DNA of 64,000 bases from Amycolatopsis sp. cg9 (GTDB lineage Bacteria; Actinomycetota; Actinomycetes; Mycobacteriales; Pseudonocardiaceae). Shown here in pieces: positions 63,221 to 64,000 of this stretch (the stretch's first letter is position 1; every line of letters begins with the position of its first letter). Below the pieces are notes generated by a model. It saw only the letters and a list, made by a program, of their open reading frames with translations. It ran no database searches and had not been told where the DNA came from. The stretch lies in assembly GCF_041346945.1 (NCBI RefSeq), contig NZ_CP166850.1, positions 4,402,001-4,466,000 on the forward strand, read 5' to 3'. Position numbers and translations under genes: made by a program.

Positions 63221-63931
63221 GTGCAGAGCTCCGAGACCGTGCGCCTGCTCGTCGTCGACGACGAGCCGCACATCGCCGACCTCGTCGCCACCGTCGCCCG
63301 GTACGAGGGCTGGCAGGCGGTCACCGCGGGGTCCGGCAAGGCCGCGCTGACCGAGGCGGCGGCGTTCGCCCCGGACATCGTCGTGCTCGACCTGATGCTG
63401 CCCGACCTCGACGGCTTCACCGTGCTCGACCGCCTGCGCGAGAACGGCAACGCGGTGCCCGTGGTGTTCCTCACGGCCAAGGACGCGACGGCCGACCGGA
63501 TCGCCGGGCTCACCCGCGGGGGTGACGACTACCTGGTGAAACCGTTTTCCGTCGAGGAGCTGATGGCGCGGCTGCGCGCGGTGCTGCGGCGCAGCCACGG
63601 CGGTGTCCAGGCCGCGGCGCGCGGCGCGGTGCTGCGGGTCGGGGACCTCACGCTGGACGAGGACACCCGCGAGGTCCGCCGCGGCGAGCGCCCCGCCGAG
63701 CTGACGCCGACCGAGTACGAGCTGCTGCGCTACCTCATGCGCCGGTCGCCGTCGGTGCTGACGAAGGCGCAGATCCTCGACCACGTCTGGGAGTACGACT
63801 TCGGCGGCCGGTCCAATGTGGTCGAACTGGTCATCTCGCACCTGCGGCGCAAGGTCGACGCGGGCGGCGGCGAACCGCTGATCCACACCGTGCGCGGCGT
63901 CGGCTACGTCGTGCGCCAGGTCAACCGGTGA
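63221..63931 (+). CDS. OmpR/PhoB-family response regulator
   Basis: A 236-residue regulator. The receiver domain has VVDDEPHI (acidic pocket), phospho-acceptor Asp in IVVLDLMLPD, FLTAKD (Thr) and YLVKPF (Lys). The DNA-binding winged helix follows (TPTEYELLRYLMRR, SNVVELVISHLRRK, IHTVRGVGYV). It couples by GTGA overlap to the sensor-kinase gene and is divergent from the flavin redox operon, which it may control (inference). Confidence 0.95.
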   Translation: MQSSETVRLLVVDDEPHIADLVATVARYEGWQAVTAGSGKAALTEAAAFAPDIVVLDLMLPDLDGFTVLDRLRENGNAVPVVFLTAKDATADRIAGLTRGGDDYLVKPFSVEELMARLRAVLRRSHGGVQAAARGAVLRVGDLTLDEDTREVRRGERPAELTPTEYELLRYLMRRSPSVLTKAQILDHVWEYDFGGRSNVVELVISHLRRKVDAGGGEPLIHTVRGVGYVVRQVNR

Positions 63932-64000
63932 GGCGCTTCTTCGCGAAGTGGTACGGGGCCTGGCAGCGCACGCGGCTGGGCACCCGGATCACGCTGGGGC
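63928..64000 (+). CDS. Sensor histidine kinase, N-terminal part (runs off window)
   Basis: Only 24 codons lie in the window (RRFFAKWYGAWQRTRLGTRI), the usual basic N-terminus before the first membrane helix of a two-component kinase. The GTG overlaps the response-regulator stop (GTGA). Confidence 0.8.
   Translation, partial: MRRFFAKWYGAWQRTRLGTRITLG

Overview
The window comes from a high-GC Gram-positive chromosome. GTG starts are frequent, many genes couple through 4-nt ATGA/GTGA overlaps, and codon use is strongly GC3-biased. The gene set points to Actinobacteria, most likely Pseudonocardiales such as Amycolatopsis (inference): Lsr2, H1-tailed HU proteins, FbiD/CofC, MutT1, an AfsR/SARP regulator and IclR-leuCD. 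The run leuC-leuD-hupB-...-mutT1-ppk-fbiD-...-gpsA at 42.7-57.5 kb matches the Mycobacterium tuberculosis order around Rv2982-Rv2989, with a regulator gene, a repeat array and an IS element wedged in.

Layout. 0-2 kb: a truncated FAD monooxygenase, a HAD hydrolase, tRNA-Gln(CUG) and tRNA-Glu(CUC), then a decayed serine-recombinase tail that suggests a past integration at the tRNA. 2-20.8 kb: a coherent cell-envelope/secretion island with a secreted FN3 protein, MoxR ATPase, DUF58 protein, a transglutaminase-like membrane protein with a broken catalytic triad, a Ser/Thr kinase with an extracellular domain, an EssC-like FHA-FtsK ATPase, and two small-helical/WXG-type proteins with a partner. A pair of similar 584/585-residue membrane-anchored proteins flanks the island. 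No other canonical type VII membrane component is visible, so this is a minimal or non-canonical type VII-like system. 20.8-31 kb: a mosaic of decayed genes (sigma-factor locus, GNAT, AfsR-like), an IclR-controlled enolase-superfamily/alcohol-dehydrogenase operon, and a chromatin cluster (two HU-H1 proteins and Lsr2).

31.3-38.6 kb: a four-gene operon predicted to encode HerA, SbcD (Mre11), SbcC (Rad50) and a NurA-like nuclease, the same composition as the archaeal DNA-end-resection operon. 38.6-42.7 kb: secreted and lipid-anchored proteins, a GH3 glycosidase and small proteins. 42.7-46.5 kb: IclR (NdgR/LtbR-like), leuCD and a third HU-H1 gene whose upstream module matches those of the other two. 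46.6-51.6 kb: a degenerate tandem repeat, an AfsR/SARP-NB-ARC-TPR regulator, and an IS5-type element inserted in a palindromic repeat that recurs intact at 58.2 kb.

51.6-64 kb: mutT1-ppk (nucleotide sanitation, polyphosphate), fbiD (F420), plsC-gpsA (phospholipid synthesis), a cysteine dioxygenase gene preceded by a probable leaderless Cys-rich leader peptide, an asparaginase/methyltransferase/VOC operon, and a flavin-transfer redox module (ferric-reductase-like FNR, FMN-binding protein, ApbE) divergent from a two-component system that runs off the end. The most novel-looking items are the type VII-like island, the HerA-Mre11-Rad50-NurA operon, the shared HU promoter module and the Cys leader peptide.
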